Both the position numbers and the translations under genes were made by a program. The notes under the pieces are model-generated. The model saw nothing but the letters and a program-made list of their open reading frames with translations. It was not told the DNA's origin and did not search any database. A stretch of DNA of 61,787 nucleotides from an uncultured Bacteroidales bacterium (GTDB taxonomy: Bacteria > Bacteroidota > Bacteroidia > Bacteroidales > UBA932). The stretch lies in NCBI GenBank assembly GCA_900318015.1, contig ONJB01000045.1, positions 1 through 61,787 on the forward strand, read 5' to 3'. This document shows positions 9,156-18,379 of this stretch, piece after piece. The number at the start of each line of letters is the position of its first letter. The stretch's first letter is position 1.

Positions 9156-9817
9156 CTACTGCTGCTCCTCGAGATAGCGTTCGATGGCGCGGGCCACGGA
9201 CGGAACCTCGGGAGAGGGGGCCTTCACTTCGATGGAAAGACCGGCTTCCTCCATCGCCTTGACGATGGATACAGGACGATCATGTCGTAGGCGTGCAGGT
9301 CCACTTCCTTGAGGTCCTGGGACACGGACTTGACGAAGACGGCGGGCGTATAGTCCAGCTTGGCCGCCTCGAACAGGCGGTAGAGGGTGTCATTGTTGGA
9401 ATTGTCCGACGTGGCGATCAGGAACTTCTCTCCCTTGTGCTTGGGACCGATGAGCGCGATGACGCTGTCCGGCGTGCCGGTACCGTAGAAGATCTTGCGC
9501 TTGCGGTACACGATGTGCTTCTGGAGGTACATCGCGACGACTTCGGTCGTGCAGAAATACTTCATCGTCTCGGGAATCTTGCACCGGAGCTCCTCCGCCA
9601 GGGCGAAGAACGCGTCGATGGCGTGGCGGGAGGAGAAGACGATGGCGGTATAATCGAGGATGTTGATCCGCTGGGCCCGGAATTCCCGGGAGGTGAGCGG
9701 CTCGATCAGGAAGAACGGACGGAACTCGAATTCCACCCCGTACTTTTCCGTCACGGCCTGGTAAGGCGTAAGAACACGCGGCGTGTTCTGGGAAATCAGG
9801 ATGTTCTTGACTGTCAT
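9156..9817 (-). pseudogene. hemD: Uroporphyrinogen-III synthase, frameshifted with an internal loss
   Basis: Begins MTVKNILISQNTPR at 9817 and matches Bacteroidota HemD through YRKRKIFYGTGTPDS and LHAYDMIVLY. The frame then changes near 9268-9271: the original frame runs to a stop at 9224, while the family C-terminus (SIVKAMEEAGLSIEVKAP through ARAIERYLEEQQ) continues in another frame to a stop at 9156-9158. The FSPSGxxSLxxNFP block and the following IAxFG segment expected between the two parts are missing, so this is a deletion of unknown size plus a frameshift. Position between DUF4271 and rnpA agrees with the hemD identity. The enzyme closes the tetrapyrrole ring in heme synthesis. As written it would be inactive. 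A sequencing or assembly error is possible. Confidence 0.85.
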
Positions 9818-9837
9818 ACTACTATTCTGCACTAACC

Positions 9838-10542
9838 TTAAAGAATCACGGCCGGCACGACCAGCAGGGCGGTCGGCAGCAATTCGAGCCCGCAAAGGTA
9901 CGAAAAAGTTGTCAATGAATTGCAAGACATCGACAAAATTTGTCCGCGACGGAACAGATACAGCAGATACATCACGCCGGTTTCCATGAGCAGGATGGTC
10001 TTGACTGTCAAGTCAGAAAGGTGCAGGACATAGCAGACGCCCACCGTCAGGAGGGCCAGCATCATCAGGAGGATGAAGAAGGTGAAGCCTGCCCGGTAAG
10101 CCATCTGGTAGTCGTCATAACGACGGCGGGGACGAAGCCACCGATACAGCAGGAACCGGATGAACAGATACACGACAAAGACGCCCGCGACAGCGGCGAG
10201 CCGCATATCCGGGGACAGCGTGTCGAACCAGGCGATGTCGAAGAGGCGGTAGCGGTAGATGAGCAGGATGGCGGGAACGACGAAGACGGCGGCCACCAGG
10301 TTGCGGTCCCGGCTCACCCGGACGCTGTTCTCCAACGCGGCGCTGCCACGGGCCCGGAGGATATTGTCCGAGAGGTACGGCAGCACGTTGAGGAAGCTGC
10401 GGAGCGCCAGCAGGAAAAGCAATACGGAGACCGCCACGAGCAGGGAGGCGGCAAGGGAAAGGCCCTCGCCCGCGGCCGCCACGGCCTCGGGCGGGGTGTC
10501 CGGCAGCAGGAGCTGCCCCGATTTGAAGGGATCGTCCAGCAT
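9838..10542 (-). CDS. DUF4271 membrane protein
   Basis: A 234-residue inner-membrane protein with about six hydrophobic segments (near residues 30-52, 82-98, 112-132, 150-172, 182-198 and 216-234). It matches the DUF4271 family by size, topology, the RFLLYRWLRPRRRYDDYQMAYRAGF stretch around residues 128-152 and its invariable place just upstream of hemD. The function is unknown. The start overlaps the yciH stop (TGATG), so it is part of the malQ-yciH-DUF4271-hemD run. Nothing suggests a defect. Confidence 0.85.
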   Translation of the reverse strand: MLDDPFKSGQLLLPDTPPEAVAAAGEGLSLAASLLVAVSVLLFLLALRSFLNVLPYLSDNILRARGSAALENSVRVSRDRNLVAAVFVVPAILLIYRYRLFDIAWFDTLSPDMRLAAVAGVFVVYLFIRFLLYRWLRPRRRYDDYQMAYRAGFTFFILLMMLALLTVGVCYVLHLSDLTVKTILLMETGVMYLLYLFRRGQILSMSCNSLTTFSYLCGLELLPTALLVVPAVIL

Positions 10543-10886
10543 CAGTTACCTCGTTTGGCGTTATAGCCCAGTTCTTTCAGCAGGGCGACGACCTTGTCGC
10601 GCAGGTCGCCCTGGATGGTGATTTCGCCCTCCTTGGCCGTGCCTCCTACGCCGCACCGGGTCTTCAGGGTCTTGCCCAGCTCTTTCAGGTCGTCGGCCTT
10701 GCCCACGAAACCGGTCACGAGCGTGACCTGCTTGCCACCCCGGTTCCGCCGGTCGATCCCGACGATGAGCCGCTGCTTCGCGGGCGGGAGCGTCTCCGCT
10801 TCCGCCTCCGCAGCCGTCTCATACTGAAAGTCCGGATTCGTGGAATAGACCACGCCCAGGCGCGATTTCCAATCGTTGTCCTTCAT
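10542..10886 (-). CDS. yciH: SUI1-family translation initiation factor (YciH)
   Basis: A 114-residue eIF1/SUI1-like protein implicated in start-site fidelity on the ribosome. The C-terminal SUI1 fold is clear: RLIVGIDRRNRGGKQVTLVTGF near residues 39-60, LGKTLKTRCGVGGTAKEGEI near residues 70-89 and the ending IQGDLRDKVVALLKELGY. The start MKDNDWKSRLG at 10886 lies 2 bp after the malQ stop, and the longer frame upstream is a shadow of malQ. The N-terminal alanine/glutamate-rich linker is typical. Confidence 0.93.
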   Translation of the reverse strand: MKDNDWKSRLGVVYSTNPDFQYETAAEAEAETLPPAKQRLIVGIDRRNRGGKQVTLVTGFVGKADDLKELGKTLKTRCGVGGTAKEGEITIQGDLRDKVVALLKELGYNAKRGN

Positions 10887-10888
10887 CG

Positions 10889-13315
10889 TTAAACATTCCG
10901 TCCAGAGGCGTCCACCATCCCCCTCACGTGCTGGTTGAAGGTGGTGGCGCCGATCAGGGATTCGAGGGTGCAGTGCATCCGGTAGCGCCAGTAGTAGCGC
11001 GGGATGGCCGGGACGTTGATGCGCTCGTCGGCCGGGTTTCCGGCGTAGCGGACCGTCCCGTCGGTGGCCAGCCAGTCCTGCAAGGGCAGGATGGCGAGCA
11101 TGGCCGGCGACTTGAGATGCGCGCCGATGATGAGGTCCGCGACCCACGGTTCGCAGTAGAACGGAGCGTCGCCGGCGCAGTGGAGCACCTCGTTGAAGTA
11201 CTTCTGCGTAAGGGCGCGGTCCTCCTCCCACCAGGCCCGGAGCGGGCTGGTGTCATGGGTGCCGGTCGCGCAGACGCAGGAATACGGATAACGGGCGGGA
11301 TCCGCGAAGGTGTCCTTGGGATCCTTCGGCATCCGCTGGATCTCAAGGCTGAGGATGTCCAGGTCCGCCATGGTCTCGGGGACGCTGGCCGGAATCATGC
11401 CCAGGTCCTCGCCGCAGCACAGCATGCCCGTGGTGCGGAGCAGGGCCGGGAGTTTCCGGTAGGCCGACTCCTTCCAGAACTGGTTGTGCCGACGGTAGAA
11501 GAAATCGTTGTACAGCTCGTTGTACTGGCCTTTGAGCCAGTCGGGAAGCTGCGCGTAGGCGCGGGTATTCTGAGAAGAAATGCGCGGGTGCCAGTAATCC
11601 TTGCGGCGCGGATCCTCCACGAACAGGACATCCGTATCGCCCGTGTTCACGGGGTTGAAACCGCGGTTCCGCAGTTCTTCGCCGCTGTACGGGAGGGCCG
11701 GATTGAAATGGCCCATGAGGCCGCTCTTGTAAGGGACCGGGATCTCCCAGATGCGGAAGAAGCCGAGGATATGGTCGATGCGGAAGGCGTCGAAATACTC
11801 CGCCATCTTGCGCATGCGGGCCTTCCACCAGCCGAATCCGTCCTCCGCCATCTTCTCCCAGTTGTAGGTCGGGAAGCCCCAGTTCTGGCCGTCCTCCGCG
11901 AAGGCATCCGGCGGGGCGCCGGCCTGGCTGTCCAGGTGGAACAGGTCAGGGTGCTGCCAGGCGTCCACGCTCTGGCGGCTCACGCCGATGGGCAGGTCTC
12001 CCTTCAGGGCAACACCCCGCTTGTGCGCGTAGGCCACGGCCTCGTGGAGCTGCGCGTCCAGCAGGAACTGCTCCCAGCAGTAGAAGTTCACCTCGTCCAC
12101 ATGGTCCGCGGCAAAGGCGTCCACCTTGCGGACCCGGTACTCCGCGAACTCGCCCCACTGGGCGAAATCGCAGGTTCCGTTCAGGTCGCGCAGGACGGAG
12201 AAAGCGGCGTACGGCATCAGCCATTCGGCATTGGCCGCGACGAAATCGTGGTACGCCTGGGACTGCATGGCCTCCTTGCCCTTGGTGGCATAGACCTTCC
12301 GCAACAGGGCGGTCTTGGCCTCGTTCACCTTCTCGTAATCCACCTGCGGGAGGGCCTCCAGTTCCGCCTTCAGGGCCTTGTACTTCGCATCTTTCCGGAC
12401 ACCGGCCGCGGGCAGGTGCAGGAACTGCGGATGCAGGGCGAAGGAACTGACGGCGTTGTAAGGATAGGAATCCTGCCAGGTATGGGTCATCGTGGTGTCA
12501 TTGATAGGCAGGAGCTGGATCACGCTCTGGCCGGCCTCCACGGCCCAGTCCACGAGTTTCTTGATGTCATTGAACTCGCCCACGCCGAAACTGTCCTCCG
12601 TGCGGAGGGAGAAGACGGGGACGGCGACACCGGCGCCATGCCACGGGCGGGACCGGAACTTGGGGACGTTGTCGGCGATTCCCAGGTGGCAGCCGGCGGC
12701 AGGCAGCTCCGCGAAGAAATGGTTCGGGCCTTCTTCCCACAGGACGGGCTCCCGGGTGGCCGTGTCCACGATGACGAATTTGTATTCGAAGGGCTCCTTC
12801 ACGTCCAGGTCGATGCGCCAGTACGGGAAGGCCCCGTCGTCCAGCAGGTGGAACTCCTTCCATCCGCCGAGCGGGCCGCTGCCCGCGAGGGCGAGGGATT
12901 CGCCCGAGCGGACCTCGGGGGCCGCGACGCGGAAGGCGACGTTCCCCTTCCACGGGGCTGCCGGGCGCGGATTCCGGAAGGAAGCGCCGTCCGGGCGCCG
13001 GAAAATGACGTCGCTGAATGCCGCGGCGTAGAACGTGGAGTTCGCGGGACGGGAGTTCCATCGCTCCCGGATCACCACGGACGTGCCGCCGGCAGGGGCC
13101 GCATAGCGGTGCGCCCGCCACTCGCGGCTGACGGTCTTGCCGTCCCGCTGCACCTCGAAGGTGTAGGTGTCACCGTCGCGGAGATTGCGCCCCGTGAGTT
13201 CCTTCTGCCACATGTTGGCATAGGCCGGATCCATCGGATACCGCTTCTTCCCGATGCGGAGCACCAATGTCTCGCCCCACTGGGTATGATACTGGATAGT
13301 AATTCGAATATTCAT
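10889..13315 (-). CDS. malQ: 4-alpha-glucanotransferase with N-terminal starch-binding domains
   Basis: An 808-residue GH77 disproportionating enzyme that moves maltooligosaccharides between acceptors. Two CBM20-like modules occupy about residues 1-115 and 125-225 (second with WKEFHLLDDGAFPYW and EPFEYKFVIVD). The catalytic barrel starts at VPVFSLRTEDSFGVGEFNDI. The nucleophile aspartate lies in FDAFRIDHILGFFR, the acid/base glutamate in CCGEDLGMIP, and the third catalytic aspartate in TGTHDTSPLRAWW. This architecture resembles plant DPE2 and the usual Bacteroidota MalQ, though it is some 80 residues shorter than typical because both CBM20 modules are compact. The start MNIRITIQYHTQWGE is clear. 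It heads the minus-strand run toward yciH. Confidence 0.95.
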   Translation of the reverse strand: MNIRITIQYHTQWGETLVLRIGKKRYPMDPAYANMWQKELTGRNLRDGDTYTFEVQRDGKTVSREWRAHRYAAPAGGTSVVIRERWNSRPANSTFYAAAFSDVIFRRPDGASFRNPRPAAPWKGNVAFRVAAPEVRSGESLALAGSGPLGGWKEFHLLDDGAFPYWRIDLDVKEPFEYKFVIVDTATREPVLWEEGPNHFFAELPAAGCHLGIADNVPKFRSRPWHGAGVAVPVFSLRTEDSFGVGEFNDIKKLVDWAVEAGQSVIQLLPINDTTMTHTWQDSYPYNAVSSFALHPQFLHLPAAGVRKDAKYKALKAELEALPQVDYEKVNEAKTALLRKVYATKGKEAMQSQAYHDFVAANAEWLMPYAAFSVLRDLNGTCDFAQWGEFAEYRVRKVDAFAADHVDEVNFYCWEQFLLDAQLHEAVAYAHKRGVALKGDLPIGVSRQSVDAWQHPDLFHLDSQAGAPPDAFAEDGQNWGFPTYNWEKMAEDGFGWWKARMRKMAEYFDAFRIDHILGFFRIWEIPVPYKSGLMGHFNPALPYSGEELRNRGFNPVNTGDTDVLFVEDPRRKDYWHPRISSQNTRAYAQLPDWLKGQYNELYNDFFYRRHNQFWKESAYRKLPALLRTTGMLCCGEDLGMIPASVPETMADLDILSLEIQRMPKDPKDTFADPARYPYSCVCATGTHDTSPLRAWWEEDRALTQKYFNEVLHCAGDAPFYCEPWVADLIIGAHLKSPAMLAILPLQDWLATDGTVRYAGNPADERINVPAIPRYYWRYRMHCTLESLIGATTFNQHVRGMVDASGRNV

Positions 13316-13495
13316 AGTGGTTTACTAGTTTTAATGTCCATCCCGGACTCTGTCCGGCAAAAGCAAAAATAGGGAATGGGGACGGATTTCCAAAACAAAC
13401 CCTTATCTTTGCGGTACGAACTGTTCAAAAAGAGCGACGAATGACACAAGGGGAAGCGACTTTCCGCCCTCCCGGAGTGGCGGATCTTCCCCGCC

Positions 13496-14341
13496 GTGCT
13501 CCGCGGACGCATCCGTTTGAAGGCCAGCCAGATCACCAATCCGGTGGCCGTCGGCGACCGGGTACGGTATGAATGGGCGGACGGCGAAGAGACGGCCGTC
13601 ATCACGGAGGTGCTGCCGCGCGAGAATTATGTCATCCGGCGGTCCACGAACCTGTCCCGCCAGGCGCACATCATCGCCGCCAACGTCGACATGGCCTATC
13701 TCGTCGTCTCCCTGTTCTTTCCCGAAGTCAAACTCCCCTTCCTGGACCGCATCCTCGTCACCTGCGGCGTGTACGGCATCCCGGCCACCGTCGTCCTGTC
13801 GAAGGTGGACCTCTACCGGGAACTTGCGCCGGAGCAGGTCGAGGCGTTCCACGCCATTTACGAAGGGGCGGGCTACCGCGTCATCGACACGTCCGTCCTG
13901 ACCGGCGAAGGCATCGGGGAACTCCGGGATTCCTGCCGGGGGAAGATCAACCTGTTCTCCGGGGAATCGGGCGTCGGCAAGTCCTCCCTCATCAAGGCGC
14001 TGGACCCGGCCCTGGACCCCAAGATCGGCCAGATTTCCACGGCCCACCTGCAGGGGAAGCACACGACCTCCCTGTACGAGATGTACCCCCTCGCAACGGG
14101 CGGCTATGTCATTGATTCTCCGGGGCTCCGCGGTTTCGGCCTGGTGGACCTGGAAAAGGAGGAAATCGGCAAGTACTTCCCCGAAATGCTCCGCGCCTCC
14201 GAAGGGTGCCGGTTCACCCCCTGCACCCATACCCACGAACCCGGCTGCGCCGTGAAGGCGGCCGTGGACGCGGGCGCCATCTCCCCCGAACGGTACGCCT
14301 CCTACCTGGGCATGCTGGAGGAAGACAAGAAGTTCCGATGA
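13496..14341 (+). CDS. rsgA: Ribosome small-subunit GTPase RsgA, 5' end apparently damaged
   Basis: A circularly permuted GTPase that acts in late 30S assembly. From LRGRIRLKASQITNPVAVGD the OB-fold and GTPase parts are intact: G4 (LSKVD), G1 GESGVGKSSL near residues 158-167, G3 DSPGLRGFG, and the zinc site CRFTPCTHTHEPGC. The GTG at 13496 gives 281 residues, about 25-30 short at the N-terminus. The same frame extends upstream without any ATG to a stop at 13442-13444. An ATG at 13441 lies in another frame, 30 bp after a TATCTTTG promoter box (13404-13411), and starts MTQGEATFRPPG. A small frameshift between 13441 and 13490 is therefore likely, joining that start to this frame. Confidence 0.88.
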   Translation: MLRGRIRLKASQITNPVAVGDRVRYEWADGEETAVITEVLPRENYVIRRSTNLSRQAHIIAANVDMAYLVVSLFFPEVKLPFLDRILVTCGVYGIPATVVLSKVDLYRELAPEQVEAFHAIYEGAGYRVIDTSVLTGEGIGELRDSCRGKINLFSGESGVGKSSLIKALDPALDPKIGQISTAHLQGKHTTSLYEMYPLATGGYVIDSPGLRGFGLVDLEKEEIGKYFPEMLRASEGCRFTPCTHTHEPGCAVKAAVDAGAISPERYASYLGMLEEDKKFR

Positions 14342-15711
14342 ATCTCCACCGGGACATCCTCCGCCTCGCCGTTCCGAGCATCCTCGCGAACATTACCGTG
14401 CCCCTGGTGGGCATGGTCGACATCGCCGTAGCCGGGCACCTGGGCGCCTCCGGAAACCTCGGCGCCGCCGCCCTCATCGGCGGCATCTCCATCGGCACGA
14501 TGCTCTTCGACATGCTGTACTGGAACTTCGGGTTCCTGCGCGGCGGCACAGGCGGTCTCACCGCCCAAGCGTACGGAAGGCACCGCGCCGGCGTGGCTGA
14601 AGCCGAGGCCGACATTGCGGTTACCTTGAAACGGGCGCTCGGCATCGCCTTCGGCTCGGGCCTCGTGCTGGTCGCCCTGCAATGGATCGTCGTGCAGGTG
14701 GCATTCCTTTTGGTGGACTGTTCGCCTGAGGTGCAAACCCTTGCTACCCAATACTTTTACATCCGCATCTGGGCGGCACCGGCCACCCTCTCGCTGTTCG
14801 CTTTCAAGGGCTGGTTCATCGGCATGCAGGACACCGTCCGGCCGATGATCTGCGACCTGCTGGTAAACGCCACGAACATCCTCTTTTCCATCGGCCTCGC
14901 CTTCGGGTACGCCGGCCTCCCGGAACTCGGTTTCGCGGGCGTCGCCTGGGGCACCCTCATCGCCCAATGGACCGGCTTCCTGTATGCGTCCCTGGCCGTG
15001 TGGTTCCGGTACGGATGGGTCCTGAAGCATGCCAAACAAGGGGGGCACGCGGCCGGATTCCGGGAGTTCTTCGTGCTCAACCGCGACCTGTTCCTGCGGA
15101 GCGTCTGCATGATCGCCGTGTACATCGGTTTCACGATGATTTCCGCCCGGTACGGGGACATGATGCTGGCCGTCGGGGCCATCCTGATGAAACTGCTGAT
15201 GATTTTCAGCTATTTCACCGACGGGTTTGCCTATGCCGGCGAGGCGCTCACGGGGCGGTTCATCGGGGAAGCATCCCCGGACGGCGTCCGGTCCACCATC
15301 CGCCAGACTTTTGTCTGGAGTCTGGGCGTCACCGTCCTGTTCTTCCTCGTGTACGGGGTGGGCGGCGTCCCCCTGCTGCGCCTGATGACTTCCGATTCGG
15401 GCGTGGTGGAAGCGGGACGCGAATTCATCCCCTGGCTGCTCCTAATGCCGGTCATCGGCTGCCCGGCCTTCACCTGGGACGGCATCTTCACGGGAGCGAC
15501 CGCCTCGAAGGATCTCCGGAATTCCACCGTCTGGTGCGTCGTGGGCTTTTTCGGCGTGTGGTTCGCAGGCCTCGGCCTCCTGAAGGCCCTCCTGGGGACC
15601 GTCCCGGAAACCCTTGCCATCCACCTCCTGATGGCCGCCTATTTCACCCATCTGCTCGTCCGCGCCCTCTATCTCACCCTCCGTTGGCGCAAGGCCGTCC
15701 CCTACGCTTGA
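14338..15711 (+). CDS. MATE-family efflux transporter
   Basis: A 457-residue multidrug and toxin extrusion antiporter with about 12 membrane helices in two repeats. The N-terminus IPS-like segment LAVPSILANITVPLVGMVDIAVAGHLG matches MATE helix 1-2 and the ending of each half is conserved (GMQDTVRPMICDLLVNATNI; GVAWGTLIAQWTGF). It belongs to the DinF-like branch on the presence of FNFGFLRxGTGGLTAQAYG-type residues near 58-80. The ATG overlaps the rsgA stop (ATGA), so translation is coupled. The substrate is unknown. Confidence 0.92.
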   Translation: MNLHRDILRLAVPSILANITVPLVGMVDIAVAGHLGASGNLGAAALIGGISIGTMLFDMLYWNFGFLRGGTGGLTAQAYGRHRAGVAEAEADIAVTLKRALGIAFGSGLVLVALQWIVVQVAFLLVDCSPEVQTLATQYFYIRIWAAPATLSLFAFKGWFIGMQDTVRPMICDLLVNATNILFSIGLAFGYAGLPELGFAGVAWGTLIAQWTGFLYASLAVWFRYGWVLKHAKQGGHAAGFREFFVLNRDLFLRSVCMIAVYIGFTMISARYGDMMLAVGAILMKLLMIFSYFTDGFAYAGEALTGRFIGEASPDGVRSTIRQTFVWSLGVTVLFFLVYGVGGVPLLRLMTSDSGVVEAGREFIPWLLLMPVIGCPAFTWDGIFTGATASKDLRNSTVWCVVGFFGVWFAGLGLLKALLGTVPETLAIHLLMAAYFTHLLVRALYLTLRWRKAVPYA

Positions 15712-15760
15712 ATTTCCGCGAAAAAAGCCGTAAATTTGCAGGCTATTATAGATTTATCTT

Positions 15761-18379
15761 ATGATGACTGCAAAAGAGATTCGACAGAAGTACCTGGAGT
15801 TCTTCGCTTCCAAGGGACACACCATCGTTCCAAGCGCCCCCATGGTGATCAAGAACGACCCGACGCTGATGTTCACGAACGCGGGGATGAACCAGTTCAA
15901 GGATATCTTCCTGGGCAATACCGCGCCCAAGTTTCCGCGGGCTACGGACAGCCAGAAGTGCCTCCGCGTGAGCGGCAAGCACAACGACCTCGAGGCGGTG
16001 GGCCACGACGGACGCCACCACACCATGTTCGAGATGCTGGGCAACTGGAGCTTCGGCGACTATTTCAAGGCCGAGGCCATCGACTGGGCCTGGGAGCTCC
16101 TCACCGAGGTGTACAAGATCGACAAGACCAAGCTCTATGCGACCGTGTTCGAAGGCGCGGCCGACGACGGCACCACCCTCGACACCGAGGCGCAGGAAGC
16201 CTGGCTCAAGCATATGCCGGCGGACCATGTCCTGCTGGGCAACAAGCACGACAATTTCTGGGAGATGGGCGACACCGGTCCCTGCGGTCCCTGCTCGGAG
16301 ATCCACATCGACCTCCGTTCCGACGAGGAAATCGCGAAGATTCCCGGCCGTGAGCTCGTGAACACCGACAACGACGACGTCATCGAGATCTGGAACCTCG
16401 TGTTCATGCAGTACAACCGCAAGGCCGACGGCCACCTCGAGCCGCTGCCCGCCAAGAACATCGACACCGGCATGGGCTTCGAGCGCCTGTGCATGGTGCT
16501 CCAGGGCAAGGCCACCAACTACGACACCGACGTGTTCAGCGGCCTGATCGGCAAGCTGGAGGAATTCTCCGGCCACCAGTATCACGAGAGCGAGAAAGTG
16601 GAAGTGGCCATGCGCGTCTGCGCCGACCACATCCGCGCCATCGCCTTCTCCATCGCCGACGGCCAGCTGCCGTCCAACGTGAAGGCCGGCTACGTGATCC
16701 GCCGCATCCTGCGCCGCGCCGTCCGCTACGGCTACACCTTCCTGGGATTCAACGAGCCGTTCCTCACCCGCCTGGTTCCCCAGCTGGTGGAGGACATGGG
16801 CGAGGCCTATCCGGAGCTCAAGGCCCAGCAGAAGCTGGTCGAAAGCGTCATCCGCGAGGAGGAGAACGCCTTCCTGCGCACGCTGGACCGCGGTATCCGC
16901 CTCCTGGAGGACACGATGGAAAAGAGCGCCGCGACGAAGGTCATCTCCGGCGTGGACGCGTTCGTCCTGTACGACACCTACGGATTCCCGATCGACCTGA
17001 CGGAGCTCATCGCCACCGAGAAGGGGTACACCGTGGACCTCGAAGGCTTCCAGGTGGAACTCGGCAAGCAGAAGGAGCGCGCCCGCAACGCCACCGCCAA
17101 CGAGTTCGGCGACTGGGTGGAGTTCGCCGCCGGCGACGAGGTGGAATTCCTCGGCTATGACCTCACCGACTACGAGGGCGCGACGCTCCTGAAGCAGCGC
17201 ACCGTCAAGCAGAAGAACAAGGAGTTGTACCAGCTCGTGTTCGACAAAACCCCGTTCTATGCCGAGATGGGCGGACAGGTGGGCGACACCGGCTATATCG
17301 TCTCCGCCTCCGGCGAGAAGATCGCCATCCTGAACACCGTCAAGGAGAACAACCTCACCATCCACCTCGCCGAGCGGCTTCCCGCCGACGGCACCGAGTC
17401 CTTCGACCTCCATGTCGATGCGGCCCGCCGGGCGAAGATCCAGGCCAACCACTCCGCGACGCACCTCCTCCACGAGGCCCTGCGCGAAATCCTGGGCACC
17501 CACGTGGAGCAGAAGGGTTCCTTCGTGGGCCCGGACTATTTCCGCTTCGACTTCTCCCACTTCGCCAAGATGACGGACGAGGAGATGCTTGCCGTGGAGA
17601 AGAAAGTCAACGCCCTCATCCGCGCCAACAATCCCCTCTGGGAGAAGCGTGACGCGACGATGGACGAGGCCCGCGCGATGGGCGCGATGGCCCTGTTCGG
17701 CGAAAAGTACGGGGACGTGGTCCGCGTGGTCCGTTTCGGCGACTCCGTGGAACTCTGCGGCGGTACGCATACCTCCGCCACCGGCAACATCGGCCTGTTC
17801 AAGATCGTGTCCGAAAGCGCCATCGCCGCCGGCGTCCGCCGGATCGAGGCCCTGACGGGCGAAGCGGCCGAGAACTATGTCCATGTGATGGAGGAAGCCC
17901 TCCGCAGCGCAAAGTCCTTCTTCAACAACACCCCCGACCTCGCCGGCGCCATCCGCAAGCTGGTCGAGGAGAACGCCGACGCGCGCAAGCAGCTCGAGGC
18001 CGCGGCGGCCGAGAAGGCCGCGCAGCTGGCCGAGCGCCTGTACGCCGGCGCCCAGGTCGTGAACGGCATCCGCGTCGCCAAGTTCGAAATGTCCGTGGAC
18101 CCGGGATTCGCGCGCAACATGGCGCTGCTTTTGCAGAAGAAGGCTGAGAACCTCGTGCTCGTGGGCGCCTATGAGTTCGGCGGCAAGCCCAATCTCCTGG
18201 CGATGTACTCCAACGACCTCGTCGCGAAGGGCAAGAACGCCGGCAAGGACATCCGCGAAGCCGCGAAGCTCATCCAGGGCGGCGGCGGCGGACAGCCCGG
18301 CCTCGCCACGGCCGGCGGCCGCGACACCGCAAACCTCCAGCCCGCCCTCGAAAAACTGATCGAACTGGCAACGGCCTAG
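15761..18379 (+). CDS. alaS: Alanyl-tRNA synthetase
   Basis: An 872-residue class II synthetase. Motif 1 region [29 protein letters not shown] lies near residues 24-52. The aminoacylation core is followed by an editing domain with the zinc ligands [11 protein letters not shown] (about 565) and CGGTH (about 667). The C-Ala domain ends with the glycine-rich [16 protein letters not shown]. Length and all domains are normal. A TAAATTTG promoter box lies at 15731-15738. The stop abuts the next start (TAG/ATG with no spacer), so the permease-Fmt gene is probably co-transcribed. Confidence 0.98.
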   Translation: MMTAKEIRQKYLEFFASKGHTIVPSAPMVIKNDPTLMFTNAGMNQFKDIFLGNTAPKFPRATDSQKCLRVSGKHNDLEAVGHDGRHHTMFEMLGNWSFGDYFKAEAIDWAWELLTEVYKIDKTKLYATVFEGAADDGTTLDTEAQEAWLKHMPADHVLLGNKHDNFWEMGDTGPCGPCSEIHIDLRSDEEIAKIPGRELVNTDNDDVIEIWNLVFMQYNRKADGHLEPLPAKNIDTGMGFERLCMVLQGKATNYDTDVFSGLIGKLEEFSGHQYHESEKVEVAMRVCADHIRAIAFSIADGQLPSNVKAGYVIRRILRRAVRYGYTFLGFNEPFLTRLVPQLVEDMGEAYPELKAQQKLVESVIREEENAFLRTLDRGIRLLEDTMEKSAATKVISGVDAFVLYDTYGFPIDLTELIATEKGYTVDLEGFQVELGKQKERARNATANEFGDWVEFAAGDEVEFLGYDLTDYEGATLLKQRTVKQKNKELYQLVFDKTPFYAEMGGQVGDTGYIVSASGEKIAILNTVKENNLTIHLAERLPADGTESFDLHVDAARRAKIQANHSATHLLHEALREILGTHVEQKGSFVGPDYFRFDFSHFAKMTDEEMLAVEKKVNALIRANNPLWEKRDATMDEARAMGAMALFGEKYGDVVRVVRFGDSVELCGGTHTSATGNIGLFKIVSESAIAAGVRRIEALTGEAAENYVHVMEEALRSAKSFFNNTPDLAGAIRKLVEENADARKQLEAAAAEKAAQLAERLYAGAQVVNGIRVAKFEMSVDPGFARNMALLLQKKAENLVLVGAYEFGGKPNLLAMYSNDLVAKGKNAGKDIREAAKLIQGGGGGQPGLATAGGRDTANLQPALEKLIELATA

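Noticed and set aside
15746-17884. 712-codon frame antisense to alaS
   Set aside because: The alaS protein is complete with all motifs. The antisense frame has no recognisable domain.
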